From: Candidatus Gastranaerophilales bacterium
GTDB taxonomy: Bacteria; Cyanobacteriota; Vampirovibrionia; Gastranaerophilales; Gastranaerophilaceae
NCBI GenBank assembly: GCA_900769645.1
Contig: CAAGHI010000031.1
Span: forward strand, 1 to 18,912
DNA length: 18,912 bases
Direction: 5' to 3'
Below are positions 1 through 7,652 of this stretch, piece after piece. The notes below the pieces were generated by a model. It made no database searches. It was not told where the DNA came from and was given only the letters and a program-made list of their open reading frames with translations. Each line of letters begins with the position of its first letter. The stretch's first letter is position 1. The translations under genes were made by a program, and so were the position numbers.

Positions 1-1022
1 GCATTTAAGCAGGATGGGACTTTTAAATGAATAGCCCCCATGCAGTCAAAGGCAAAGATTAAGAGTAATGATGCCATGACGATTAGACTTAATGGATGCT
101 GCAGAACACCATGAGCTGCAACCCCTACCTGAGCAAAGATAAGTCCTAAGACACAGTAGGTAAGAGCTAAGCCTAACAAATAACTTAGGTTCTGTTTAAA
201 TGCATGAGCTGTATTTTCAAATCTTCCGCCTAGGATAGTTGCTGAGTAAATAGAAAGCATTGGCAATACACAAGGTGTTAAATCAAGAGCAGCTCCAAAG
301 ATTAAACATAGAAGTAAAATTAAAATAAAGTTATCTGAAGATTTGAATAAAGATCGCTGATCCTGTGAATTACCAGTGTCTGAGGATGTTAAAGCAAAGG
401 CTTCACCTGAAGATTTATGTTTTGGTTCAGAACTATTTTCTATCCTGTTATGATTTTTTAGGGTATCTGAATTGAATGATACTTCTGAATCAGTTTCTTC
501 TTTTCTGTCTTCTTTATCTGAAGATCCTGCATTTGTATTCTCAACATCTTTAGTGATTGCAAAAATTATTTTTTGTTCTGGATAACAGATGCCTGCGCTG
601 TCGCACCCTCTGTAAAAAAGATAAACAGAATCTCCTTTTAAAGCCCTTTTAACGGTTATTTCAACATCAAAAGATGTATCGATGATACTGGTTGTTCCAT
701 TAAGATCTGTATGGCTGGTACCATCAGGAATTGATGACAAAACAGTCTCTGCATTGTCTCCTTTTACCAGTAGGGAATCTCTGTAAATATAAGAGCCGGC
801 ATCAATTTTAATACTGCATTTAATTTTATTGTTTTCTTTATAGGCACAGTTGCCTGTAAATGGTAATGATGAAGCTGCATTACCGTCATTAGAATTATTT
901 TCTGCTTTAATTTCAGGTAGATTAAACAGAGAGGCAAATTCATCATCAGCTAGAGCATAATTGCAAATATATATTGAATTTAATAGAAAAAATAATAAAA
1001 AAGTAATAAAAGATCTGAGCAT
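1..1022 (-). CDS. dsbD: Thiol:disulfide interchange protein DsbD, N-terminal part (runs off the left edge)
   Basis: Inner-membrane reductase that passes electrons from cytoplasmic thioredoxin to periplasmic thiol enzymes. Translating the minus strand from the ATG at 1022 gives about 340 residues before the window ends. Residues 1-25 form a signal peptide (charged Arg, hydrophobic run, cleavage after an ALA site). A periplasmic alpha domain follows with the redox pair C140 and C146 in YRGCDSAGICYP, matching the CxxxxxC of DsbD-alpha. A polar Ser/Glu-rich linker comes next, then the first membrane segments with LTPCVLPM, the signature of the DsbD transmembrane domain and its redox cysteine. The remaining helices and the C-terminal thioredoxin-like domain lie outside the window. 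It is transcribed away from the accessory cluster and looks like chromosomal backbone. Confidence 0.92.
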   Translation of the reverse strand, partial: MLRSFITFLLFFLLNSIYICNYALADDEFASLFNLPEIKAENNSNDGNAASSLPFTGNCAYKENNKIKCSIKIDAGSYIYRDSLLVKGDNAETVLSSIPDGTSHTDLNGTTSIIDTSFDVEITVKRALKGDSVYLFYRGCDSAGICYPEQKIIFAITKDVENTNAGSSDKEDRKEETDSEVSFNSDTLKNHNRIENSSEPKHKSSGEAFALTSSDTGNSQDQRSLFKSSDNFILILLLCLIFGAALDLTPCVLPMLSIYSATILGGRFENTAHAFKQNLSYLLGLALTYCVLGLIFAQVGVAAHGVLQHPLSLIVMASLLLIFAFDCMGAIHLKVPSCLN

Positions 1023-1054
1023 AGATAATTATCTTGAAAAATAACAACATTGAG

Positions 1055-1082
1055 ATTATATCATTACAAATATTGGTCTGAA
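1055..1082 (-). promoter_or_regulatory. Candidate sigma70 promoter of dsbD
   Basis: On the minus strand a perfect TATAAT box occupies 1055-1060. A weaker -35-like TTCAGA (4 of 6 matches) lies at 1077-1082, with 16-bp spacing. The predicted start would lie about 25 bases before the dsbD ATG. Position and direction fit dsbD. The call rests on consensus matching only. Confidence 0.5.
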
Positions 1083-1552
1083 CGTACTGGAAGAATGTTA
1101 ATTGTCGGTATATCAGAGATCTCTACAACAGCATATGATTTGTGTTAATTTAGTTTATACACAGCGGTAAAGAAGATTTCATCTGATTATTGATTAATTA
1201 AATAAACTCTTAACACTTTTCTTATCATGATATGGTCAAGAGTGGGGGTTAATTATCAAGTTTTGCTTTAATTTTATGTATTTCATGCAGAAAACTTTTT
1301 CATCTGCATTTTGAGATGCTACATTTACGATCTACTGATCTGCATACATCACAGATCACTTTTTAAGAGAGTTGTAATGGCACTGTTCAGTAAAGAGTGC
1401 ATTGGATCGCCAGCAGTTACCTAATGCATCTTATCATCATGCTCTTTGTGTCTCAAGTATTATGAAATGTAAGGTGAGTCAATAATTGGTGCTAAAAGAA
1501 AAGTGCAAAGTTTTACATTTTGTGAATTGAGTCACACAGTTTCTTTAATGAG

Positions 1553-1581
1553 CTGACAGTTCACCCTGAGACTGTCATAAT
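1553..1581 (+). promoter_or_regulatory. Sigma70-type promoter with overlapping inverted repeat (possible operator)
   Basis: CTGACA (1553-1558) and CATAAT (1576-1581) each match the sigma70 boxes at 5 of 6 positions and are spaced exactly 17 bases apart. A perfect 7-bp inverted repeat, TGACAGT (1554-1560) and ACTGTCA (1571-1577), covers the -35 box and runs into the -10 box. That is where a dimeric repressor would block polymerase. It lies about 65 bases before the formyltransferase ATG and is the best promoter seen at the head of the cluster. No regulator gene is visible in the window. Confidence 0.55.
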
Positions 1582-1644
1582 GAATTGGTTTTGGAGATCA
1601 CCATTTGATTCCATTTTTCTCTTTTTTGAAGAATTGAATACAGT

Positions 1645-2496
1645 ATGTATTTTGAAAAGATAATTTTAGTTGGATCTGGCGATGTTGCTTGTTTTTGTTC
1701 CAATTTTCTTAATAAATTAGCAATAAAACATGTTGTTATTGAAACCGAGCAATCGCCTTTATCAATGCTCTCGTATTCTTGCAAAAAAGGAGAAATTGAA
1801 AAAATCGATCTTTTCAAATACAGAAATTTAGATGATGCCATTATTAATTTAGCTCTAGGAAAAACTTTAGTAATAAGTGCTAATAATAGATCTATTTTTA
1901 AAGACTGCCTTCAAGAAAATATCACAATCATAAATTTTCATTATGGGCTTATTCAAAACTATAGAGGTATGAACATCCCAACCTGGGTAATTTTTAATGG
2001 AGAAAAGTATACTGGTCCAACTTGGCATTTTGTTTCCTCTGCTGTAGATGCAGGAGAGATTATTGCTCAAGATAAATTTGAAATATTCAATACAGATACA
2101 GCATTTACTGTAACTAAAAAAAACATGAAACTTGGAGAAGAATTGTTTGCTAAGTTTATCCAAGAATTTTTGAACGAACCCATAAAATTTAAAAATAATC
2201 AACCGTTAAATTGTATATCAAAAGTTTATAAAAGCTATGAGTTACCTAATGATGGGGTGCTGTCAATGAGTCAAAATGCAATTGCCATGATGAGACTTTT
2301 AAGGGCTTTTGATTATGGGAAAATCAAGTACGTTCCACCTTTGAAATTTTACGAAAATGGAGTTTGCTTTGACATTGTAGACTATGGATTTTTGGACAAG
2401 GTGGCAAAAAAAAGAAATGTAGATGACAAGATACTTGAATTTATCAAAGATAAAATTGTATTTACGTTAATATTACGTGCCAAACACAACTTTTAA
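1645..2496 (+). CDS. Formyltransferase-family protein (Fmt/PurN-like catalytic fold)
   Basis: Predicted to transfer a one-carbon formyl group, normally from 10-formyltetrahydrofolate, to an amine. The 283-residue protein carries the family signature near residues 95-141: N97-F-H99, an NYRG loop, FNGEKYTG, and D135 in VDAGEIIAQ. N97, H99 and D135 correspond to the conserved Asn-His-Asp catalytic residues of methionyl-tRNA and amino-sugar formyltransferases. The N-terminal part starts with a Rossmann-like strand (IILVGSGDVA). The length fits a single catalytic domain plus a short C-terminal extension, without an obvious tRNA-binding domain, so a housekeeping Fmt is unlikely. The ATG at 1645 is chosen because an in-frame stop lies just upstream at 1627; its ribosome site is weak. 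As first gene of the cluster it may N-formylate an amino sugar or an amino-acid-derived product. Confidence 0.8.
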   Translation: MYFEKIILVGSGDVACFCSNFLNKLAIKHVVIETEQSPLSMLSYSCKKGEIEKIDLFKYRNLDDAIINLALGKTLVISANNRSIFKDCLQENITIINFHYGLIQNYRGMNIPTWVIFNGEKYTGPTWHFVSSAVDAGEIIAQDKFEIFNTDTAFTVTKKNMKLGEELFAKFIQEFLNEPIKFKNNQPLNCISKVYKSYELPNDGVLSMSQNAIAMMRLLRAFDYGKIKYVPPLKFYENGVCFDIVDYGFLDKVAKKRNVDDKILEFIKDKIVFTLILRAKHNF

Positions 2497-2758
2497 AATG
2501 CTAAAGATGATATAGCAACAATTTAACAACTTGATTTTAATGATTTAGAAATGCTAGTTCGTATTGAGAGTATAAGATTTGAAAAGAAAACAACAAGGAC
2601 TCTTTTATTGATTATGAAATACAGTATCGTTTCTTGATTTTTAGATAATTTTATGACTTGAAAACTGTAGCAACATAGGTTTCGATTTTTGCTTTTCTAT
2701 GCACTTTGCAATTTAATTGGCTCTTCACTAACTAAGTGTACATGAACTGAGGTGAAGT
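2497..2758. other. 262-bp intergenic gap before the first ACP gene
   Basis: No ORF of note on either strand. A short imperfect hairpin, TGCTA with TAGCA, follows the formyltransferase stop but has no T-run. No promoter with both good boxes was found. A clear ribosome site (GAGGTG) ends the gap just before the ACP start. The gap suggests that the downstream block may have its own transcription start. Confidence 0.4.
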
Positions 2759-2980
2759 ATGAATAAAAGAGAGTTTTTATTAAAAATAAAAGAAATTGTT
2801 GGGGCTGAATCTGATTTAGACGAAGATGCAAATTTTTCAGTCTCTGACGATTTTGATTCCTTGATTCTATTTAATATTTTTTTATTGCTGAAAAATTCTG
2901 GTTATGACATCGATGTTCAATGTTTTACCAAATGTAAAACCATTAATGATATCTGTAAATTAGTCAAAATTGGAGAATAG
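2759..2980 (+). CDS. Acyl/peptidyl carrier protein 1
   Basis: A 73-residue acidic, helical protein of normal ACP length. The phosphopantetheine attachment site is S34 in SDDFDSLILF (DSL motif preceding helix 2). It should carry thioester intermediates on a 4'-phosphopantetheine arm. It has a good ribosome site, GAGGTG, about 6 bases before the ATG. It is followed after one base by a KASIII gene, so the two proteins probably work as a pair. The sequence is far from housekeeping AcpP (no clear DSLDTVE motif), arguing for a dedicated pathway carrier. No phosphopantetheinyl transferase is seen in the window, so a host enzyme must activate it. Confidence 0.82.
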   Translation: MNKREFLLKIKEIVGAESDLDEDANFSVSDDFDSLILFNIFLLLKNSGYDIDVQCFTKCKTINDICKLVKIGE

Positions 2981-2981
2981 G

Positions 2982-4019
2982 ATGCTTCATGGTTTTGAGC
3001 ATGTAAAAATAGAGTGTATTGCTGGAGTAACAGGAAGCAAATCTTTAGATGTTTTGACTGAGAGTTTGAAGTGTAATATTCCTGAAAAGAAAGCAAAAAG
3101 ATTCATTTCATCTATTGGTTTTTCTCAAATAAAAGTAGTACAAAAACCAAAGACTGTAGGTGATATGTGCATAGAAGGTGCGAAAAAATGTATGGTAGCT
3201 TCAAATACTTCACCAAACGAAATAGATGCACTAATTTTTATTTCCCAATCTCATGATTATATAGTTCCAGCGACATCTTATACCATGCAGAATAGATTAG
3301 GCTTAAATAATAATATAATTATGCTTGATCTGGTACAGGGGTGTTCAGGTTTTGTATATGGTCTTTTTTATGCGTCAACTTTGATTGAGTCAAAGATCTG
3401 TAGAAAAGTTTTAGTTTGTTGCGGAGATTTAGCTCTTAGAGATCTTGATTGTTTTGTGTCTCAGAAAAGTAATAATTTTGTTTTTGCCGATGGTGCCGGT
3501 GTTGCTTTATTGAGTTTTGATGATAAAAAAACAAGTTCTTCATATTTGATTAAATCATATGGAGAAAAATCAGATGTTGTAATGAATCAAAAAAGTGGTT
3601 TTAGATATTATCGATCTCTTACTCCTAGCACGATGGATGATTTTAAAATAAATGGGGTGGAACTTGCTTCTTTTGAAGTAAATGAAGGAGTTGCTTGTGT
3701 AAAAGAGCATCTGTCATCTGTTCATTTGAGTTTTGATGATTTATCCTACTTAATTATCCATCAATGCAATAGGGCTGTAATTAATTCTTTTGCTCTTTCG
3801 ATAGGCATTGATTTAAAAAAAGTTCCATTTTTAGCTGAAAATACAGGAAATACATCCTCTGCATCAATTCCATTGGGAATAACTGAAAATATAAAAAATT
3901 TACCCAAATTAAGAACTAATAAAACATTACTTTTAGGTATAGGTGTCGGTTTAAGTATCGCAAGTGGAGTTGTAGATTTATCAGAGACTTTGGTTCTGCC
4001 AACTGTATATTTGAGATGA
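2982..4019 (+). CDS. Beta-ketoacyl-ACP synthase III family protein A
   Basis: KASIII/FabH-type thiolase-fold enzyme, expected to condense an acyl primer with a malonyl-carrier, or to act as an acyltransferase as some KASIII relatives do. With the ATG at 2982 it has 345 residues. The triad is complete: C121 in QGCSGFVYG, H260 in IHQCNRA and N290 in TGNTSSASIP; the Gly-rich GIGVGLS C-terminal loop is also present. A TTG at 2970 is in frame and would overlap the ACP stop, but GGAG at 2972-2975 is well placed for the ATG. The ATG also puts the catalytic Cys at residue 121, as in the two other KASIII proteins of the cluster. It follows the ACP stop by a single base and is followed by the hydrolase after 4 bases, so it sits inside a tight operon. 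Confidence 0.88.
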   Translation: MLHGFEHVKIECIAGVTGSKSLDVLTESLKCNIPEKKAKRFISSIGFSQIKVVQKPKTVGDMCIEGAKKCMVASNTSPNEIDALIFISQSHDYIVPATSYTMQNRLGLNNNIIMLDLVQGCSGFVYGLFYASTLIESKICRKVLVCCGDLALRDLDCFVSQKSNNFVFADGAGVALLSFDDKKTSSSYLIKSYGEKSDVVMNQKSGFRYYRSLTPSTMDDFKINGVELASFEVNEGVACVKEHLSSVHLSFDDLSYLIIHQCNRAVINSFALSIGIDLKKVPFLAENTGNTSSASIPLGITENIKNLPKLRTNKTLLLGIGVGLSIASGVVDLSETLVLPTVYLR

Positions 4020-4023
4020 AATT

Positions 4024-4791
4024 ATGATTAAATTATCAATTAATTTTGAATCGATGATTTTAAAACATCCCGTTAAAGTCGACATTGCATTACCGTATCC
4101 CTGTTTGAACGATAAACCTATAAAGTCTCTAGTTACATTGCATTGTGCCTTTAAGGATGGATCATTTTTTTTTGACTCTTTAGGTATTGGTAATTTTGTT
4201 GATAAATACAAAATTGCTGTAATTTCGCCATCAAATTCTGGAACCGAAGCTTATCTTTCTCAATCTCAAGATTATCTGTCTTTTTTAAATGATGAATTTT
4301 ATCCCTGGGTTATAAATAATTTTAATTTATCTAAAAATCGAGAAGATCATGGCCTTTTTGGAATTTCTATGGGGGCATATGGCGCTTTGTTGTGGTCATT
4401 AGATGAGCAGAATTTATTTTCGCAAGTGGCTTTAGTATCTGGGGTTTATGATTTTAATAACTATGATTTGAGTTCATTAAAGAAACAAAGAAATCATTTT
4501 ATGATTTATAAACTTATTATACCCAGTGCAATTGAATCTCAAAAAAACGTAAAGAATCACGGAAGTTTAATTAAAAGACTGTTGGCTGAAGAAACAGTGG
4601 CTGTTAGTAAAATTGATTACCATATTTTCTACGGAACAGAGGATGGTTTAAGCGACCTTCAAAGTAAAAGTCTGTATCAAGCTTTTAAGTCGAAAAATTT
4701 TACATGTTCAATTTACAGTTCAACTGGTGGCCATGATGCTGATTTTTGGAAACTTGCTCTGAATAAATTTATAGAATCTTTTGCTAATTAG
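4024..4791 (+). CDS. Alpha/beta-hydrolase of the EstA/S-formylglutathione hydrolase type, possible thioesterase
   Basis: A 255-residue cytoplasmic hydrolase (no signal peptide). The nucleophile elbow is GISMGAYG (GxSxG), the acid is probably the Asp in YGTEDGLSD, and the base is the His in GGHDADFW, the usual Ser-Asp-His order of putative esterases in the esterase D/tributyrin esterase group. Lodged between a KASIII and an adenylation gene, it may release or proofread carrier-bound intermediates as a discrete type-II thioesterase; that role is inferred from position only. The ATG at 4024 comes 4 bases after the KASIII stop with a weak ribosome site, which suggests translational coupling. It could also hydrolyse a free ester product. 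Confidence 0.78.
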   Translation: MIKLSINFESMILKHPVKVDIALPYPCLNDKPIKSLVTLHCAFKDGSFFFDSLGIGNFVDKYKIAVISPSNSGTEAYLSQSQDYLSFLNDEFYPWVINNFNLSKNREDHGLFGISMGAYGALLWSLDEQNLFSQVALVSGVYDFNNYDLSSLKKQRNHFMIYKLIIPSAIESQKNVKNHGSLIKRLLAEETVAVSKIDYHIFYGTEDGLSDLQSKSLYQAFKSKNFTCSIYSSTGGHDADFWKLALNKFIESFAN

Positions 4792-4802
4792 GGAGACTCG
4801 AA

Positions 4803-6326
4803 GTGTCATATAAAATCAATGTTATAGAATATTTCGAGGAGTCTTATAAAAAGTACCCTCAAAGAATTGCTGTAAAAGAGGAAAACAAATCAATTTCTTT
4901 TGAAGAATTGCATTCTAGAGTCCTTTCATATGCAAATTATATAAAAAAAACATTAGGTGCAAAAAAATCTATTATTGCAGTTTTATTGCCAAAAGGCATT
5001 GATTCGGTAATCGCTGATCTTGCAATTTTATATAGTGGCAATGCGTATATGAATCTGGATGTAAAAAATCCAGAAAACCGGCTGAACGCTATTTTAGAAC
5101 AAGTCAACCCAAATTGTGTTCTGACAAATAATTCTATAAAAAAAACGTTAAATCAGAATGTTAAGGTCGTTAATTGCTTCGGAGAAAATTCTTTTATACA
5201 GAAAAATGAAGAATTTGATATCAGTTTTTTTAATGATCTTATTGATACTGATCCTTTATGCGTTATCAATACTTCTGGTTCTACAGGAACACCAAAGGCT
5301 GTAATTTTAAATCACAGGAGTTTTATCGATTTTATTGAAGCTGTGAGATATGAAAAACTAATTTCAGATGGTGAAATAATTGCAAGTTTATCTCCAATAG
5401 TATTTGATATTTATAGCTTTGAACTGTGTATGCTGATGTGCTGGGGAGCAACAATATGTGTTGTTCCAGAAATGTTTTCTGCTTTTCCAACGAAACTTGT
5501 GCAGTTTTTGCAAGAAGAGCAAATTTCTTATATTTTTTGGGTTCCAACCATAATGGTAAATATAGCTAATCTTAAGCTATTAGATTTTTTCAGTTTGAAA
5601 AAGTTAAGAATGATATGGTTTGCAGGAGAGGTTTTTCCTACAGCAAAATTCAATTATTGGCGTAGTAAGCTAGAAAAATGTAGATTTGTCAATTTCTATG
5701 GTCCTATTGAAATTACTCTAGATTGTTTATTTTATGAAATAAAAGAAAAACTAGATGATAATTCTCCTATTCCAATTGGAAAACCATTTCGAAATACCTC
5801 TGTTATTGTTTTAGATGATAATAATAAATTGGTCAAAGATGGAGAAGAAGGAGAACTGTGCATCAGAGGAAGCTCGTTGGCAATGGGCTATTTTGGAAAC
5901 AAAGAAAAGACTAAAAATGCATTTGTTCAAAATCCGTTAAATTCGAAATATCCAGAAATAGTTTATAGAACAGGAGATATTGTAAGCAGAAATGGAGACG
6001 GAAACTTTGTTTTTAGAGGCAGAAAAGACACACTAATCAAGCGTATGGGATATCGCATTGAATTAACAGAAATTGAACATGTTGTTGTAAGCAATTTAAA
6101 AATAGTTAAGAATTGCTGTGTTTTGTATGATAGCCAATCAAAAGACATTATCTTGGTGTATGAATCTGATAATCAACTTGATGAAAGAATTATCCAAAAA
6201 CAAATTATGTCGGTACTCCCCAAATATATGGTTCCTACTAAGTATATTCATTCTTATTTACTGCCTAGAAATACAAATGGCAAGATCGATAGAAATGCTC
6301 TTAAGAACAGTTTAATAGGAGAATAA
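4803..6326 (+). CDS. Stand-alone amino-acid adenylation enzyme (NRPS A domain / DltA-like)
   Basis: Activates a carboxylate, most likely an amino acid, as acyl-AMP and loads it onto a carrier protein. All core motifs are present in 507 residues: the phosphate loop TSGSTGTPK (about 157-165), FDIYSFE (201-207) with the amino-group-binding Asp D202, YGPIEIT (299-305), YRTGD (388-392), the hinge RKDTLIKRMGYRIEL, and NGKIDR with catalytic K494. D202 argues for an alpha-amino acid. By eye the pocket code reads D-I-F-F-W-A-F-L-D-K, which I cannot match to a known substrate. There is no attached carrier or condensation domain, so a separate ACP must be the partner. The start is GTG at 4803, with GGGAG at 4791-4795, 7 bases upstream, deciding it. 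Confidence 0.88.
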   Translation: MSYKINVIEYFEESYKKYPQRIAVKEENKSISFEELHSRVLSYANYIKKTLGAKKSIIAVLLPKGIDSVIADLAILYSGNAYMNLDVKNPENRLNAILEQVNPNCVLTNNSIKKTLNQNVKVVNCFGENSFIQKNEEFDISFFNDLIDTDPLCVINTSGSTGTPKAVILNHRSFIDFIEAVRYEKLISDGEIIASLSPIVFDIYSFELCMLMCWGATICVVPEMFSAFPTKLVQFLQEEQISYIFWVPTIMVNIANLKLLDFFSLKKLRMIWFAGEVFPTAKFNYWRSKLEKCRFVNFYGPIEITLDCLFYEIKEKLDDNSPIPIGKPFRNTSVIVLDDNNKLVKDGEEGELCIRGSSLAMGYFGNKEKTKNAFVQNPLNSKYPEIVYRTGDIVSRNGDGNFVFRGRKDTLIKRMGYRIELTEIEHVVVSNLKIVKNCCVLYDSQSKDIILVYESDNQLDERIIQKQIMSVLPKYMVPTKYIHSYLLPRNTNGKIDRNALKNSLIGE

Positions 6327-7067
6327 ATGGATAACTCATATATTTTTATCACAGGCGCATCTTCAGGTTTAGGTGAAGCAACCGCAAAACTATTAAGTAA
6401 GCAATACAATGTTGTTTTAAATGGGCGTGACGAAGATAGATTAAATTCTGTGGCCAACGATTGCATAAAAAACGGAAATAAAGTAGAAACATTTTCTTTT
6501 GACCTAGTCAGAGCTCAGGAAGTAGCAGAGCAGTTAACAAATTTCTTAATTAAGAAGAATATTGAAGTTTTTTGCTTTATCCATTTTGCAGGTATGACTG
6601 AAGTATTACCAATATCAAAAACTAAATATTCTGTTGGTCTTGAGGTTATGAATGTAAATTATTTCAGTGCAACAGAGATTATATCCACATTATTGAAAAA
6701 AAAATCAAATCACAAGGCTTTAAAAAATGTAATATTGGTGTCATCAATAATTTCTGAAGGTGGTAAGAAATACCAACCACACTACTGTGCAAGTAAAGGT
6801 GCGATAAATTCATTAACACACGCATTAGCATGTGAACTGGCTCCAAGTGTAAGAGTAAACGCTGTATCACCGGGATCATTTAAAACCAGAATTGTCGATA
6901 CTGTGTTTGTGGATCAAACTGAAGATTGGAATCCTCCAACTTTATTGGCTCCTGGTGACGTTGAAGATTTAGCTAAAGTTGTAAGGTTCTTGGTTTCAGA
7001 TGATTCAAGTTATATAACAGGACAAATAATAAACGTAGACGGTGGTGAACGTTTTCCTAAATTTTAG
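6327..7067 (+). CDS. Short-chain dehydrogenase/reductase (FabG-like) 1
   Basis: A 246-residue classical SDR, probably an NADPH-dependent ketoreductase acting on the beta-keto product of one of the KASIII enzymes. It shows TGASSGLG (9-16) for the nucleotide, S140, Y153 in HYCASK and K157 as the catalytic set, and the SPGSFKTRI region and VDGG near the C-terminus, as in FabG. R39 in the NGRDEDR stretch after beta strand 2 would favour NADP(H). The ATG directly follows the TAA of the adenylation gene, with GGAG upstream, so the pair is translated together. A housekeeping FabG role is unlikely given the gene setting and the second SDR further down. Confidence 0.87.
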   Translation: MDNSYIFITGASSGLGEATAKLLSKQYNVVLNGRDEDRLNSVANDCIKNGNKVETFSFDLVRAQEVAEQLTNFLIKKNIEVFCFIHFAGMTEVLPISKTKYSVGLEVMNVNYFSATEIISTLLKKKSNHKALKNVILVSSIISEGGKKYQPHYCASKGAINSLTHALACELAPSVRVNAVSPGSFKTRIVDTVFVDQTEDWNPPTLLAPGDVEDLAKVVRFLVSDDSSYITGQIINVDGGERFPKF

Positions 7068-7265
7068 AACAGTTAATTCAAATTTAGAAAATAACTAGAA
7101 GCGAATTACTTAAAATTAAAATGGAATTCTCTATGATCGATCATTTCAGTAATTTATTGAACATACGGAGATCTGACAGCAAAAGAAGTTGTTTAAGTTG
7201 AATGATAACCTTTTTTTTCCTGTGATTAACTAACCGATATCACTTTTTTATTTGTGAGTGCTTTT
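7068..7265. other. Intergenic gap after the first SDR gene
   Basis: About 200 AT-rich bases. It contains a perfect 12-bp palindrome, ATGATCGATCAT, at 7133-7144, and a run of eight T at 7211-7218 without a convincing stem in front of it. No ORF was found. It may mark a transcript boundary, but neither terminator nor promoter is convincing. Confidence 0.35.
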
Positions 7266-7637
7266 ATGATTGCAGACGTTTCTTACCGGCAATATGTGCA
7301 AAAAAAATCAACAGATCTTAAAAAACAGCTAATATCTGATCTTAAACATTTTAAAAATAATTCATTTGTTATTTGGGGAAACGGTGGTTTGGGTAGAAGT
7401 ATACTTGGTGTTTTGTCTGAGATGGGATTCAAAAATAATGTAAAGGCTTTTTGCAATTCGACTATTGGTGAAGACGAAGTTCTATATGTAGAAGGGATAC
7501 AAGTCCTTCCTTGCAAAAAGGCTGTTTACACATATCAAGACTCTTTTTTTATAATAGCAACATCTTATAAAAAGGAAGTAATAGAGTATATGTCTGAAAA
7601 TTTTAAAGACATCAGTTTAAAGTTCTTTTGTCTTTAA
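7266..7637 (+). CDS. Small Rossmann-like protein of unknown function
   Basis: A protein of 123 residues from the ATG at 7266, or 127 from a GTG at 7254. It contains one nucleotide-binding-like segment, FVIWGNGGLGRSILGVL, a pattern of strand, Gly-rich turn and helix, and later FIIATSYKKEVIEYM, a second strand-helix unit. This arrangement resembles the single Rossmann module found as the N-terminal part of PglD-type sugar acetyltransferases and as C-terminal appendices of sugar-pathway enzymes. Here it stands alone, with no catalytic domain. It may bind a nucleotide or a nucleotide sugar or act as partner of the radical SAM enzyme encoded 15 bases downstream. The ATG is preferred because GTGAG at 7254-7258 can serve as a ribosome site. 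No specific function can be assigned. Confidence 0.65.
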   Translation: MIADVSYRQYVQKKSTDLKKQLISDLKHFKNNSFVIWGNGGLGRSILGVLSEMGFKNNVKAFCNSTIGEDEVLYVEGIQVLPCKKAVYTYQDSFFIIATSYKKEVIEYMSENFKDISLKFFCL

Positions 7638-7652
7638 TTTTAGGTAATCATT

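Larger units (their letters stand above)
1023..1644. other. Gene-free stretch between dsbD and the formyltransferase gene
   Basis: About 620 bases lie between the divergent dsbD and formyltransferase genes. It contains the dsbD promoter candidate and, at its other end, the promoter with inverted repeat at 1553-1581. Short open stretches exist on both strands, for example a 15-codon plus-strand ORF from the ATG at 1377, but none is long, has a convincing ribosome site or resembles a known protein. The region may hold decayed sequence from earlier insertions; nothing recognisable remains. Confidence 0.5.

Noticed and set aside
1377..1424. Short plus-strand ORF in the dsbD-formyltransferase gap
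   Set aside because: Fifteen codons, no ribosome site and no recognisable sequence.
1867..2202. 111-codon minus-strand frame inside the formyltransferase gene
   Set aside because: It lies opposite a gene with clear catalytic motifs and has no recognisable product.
2970..2981. TTG start for KASIII A, overlapping the ACP 1 stop
   Set aside because: GGAG at 2972-2975 fits the ATG at 2982, and that start puts the catalytic Cys at residue 121 as in the other two KASIII proteins.
7133..7144. Perfect 12-bp palindrome ATGATCGATCAT as an operator
   Set aside because: There is no promoter next to it, and a 12-bp AT-rich palindrome can occur by chance.
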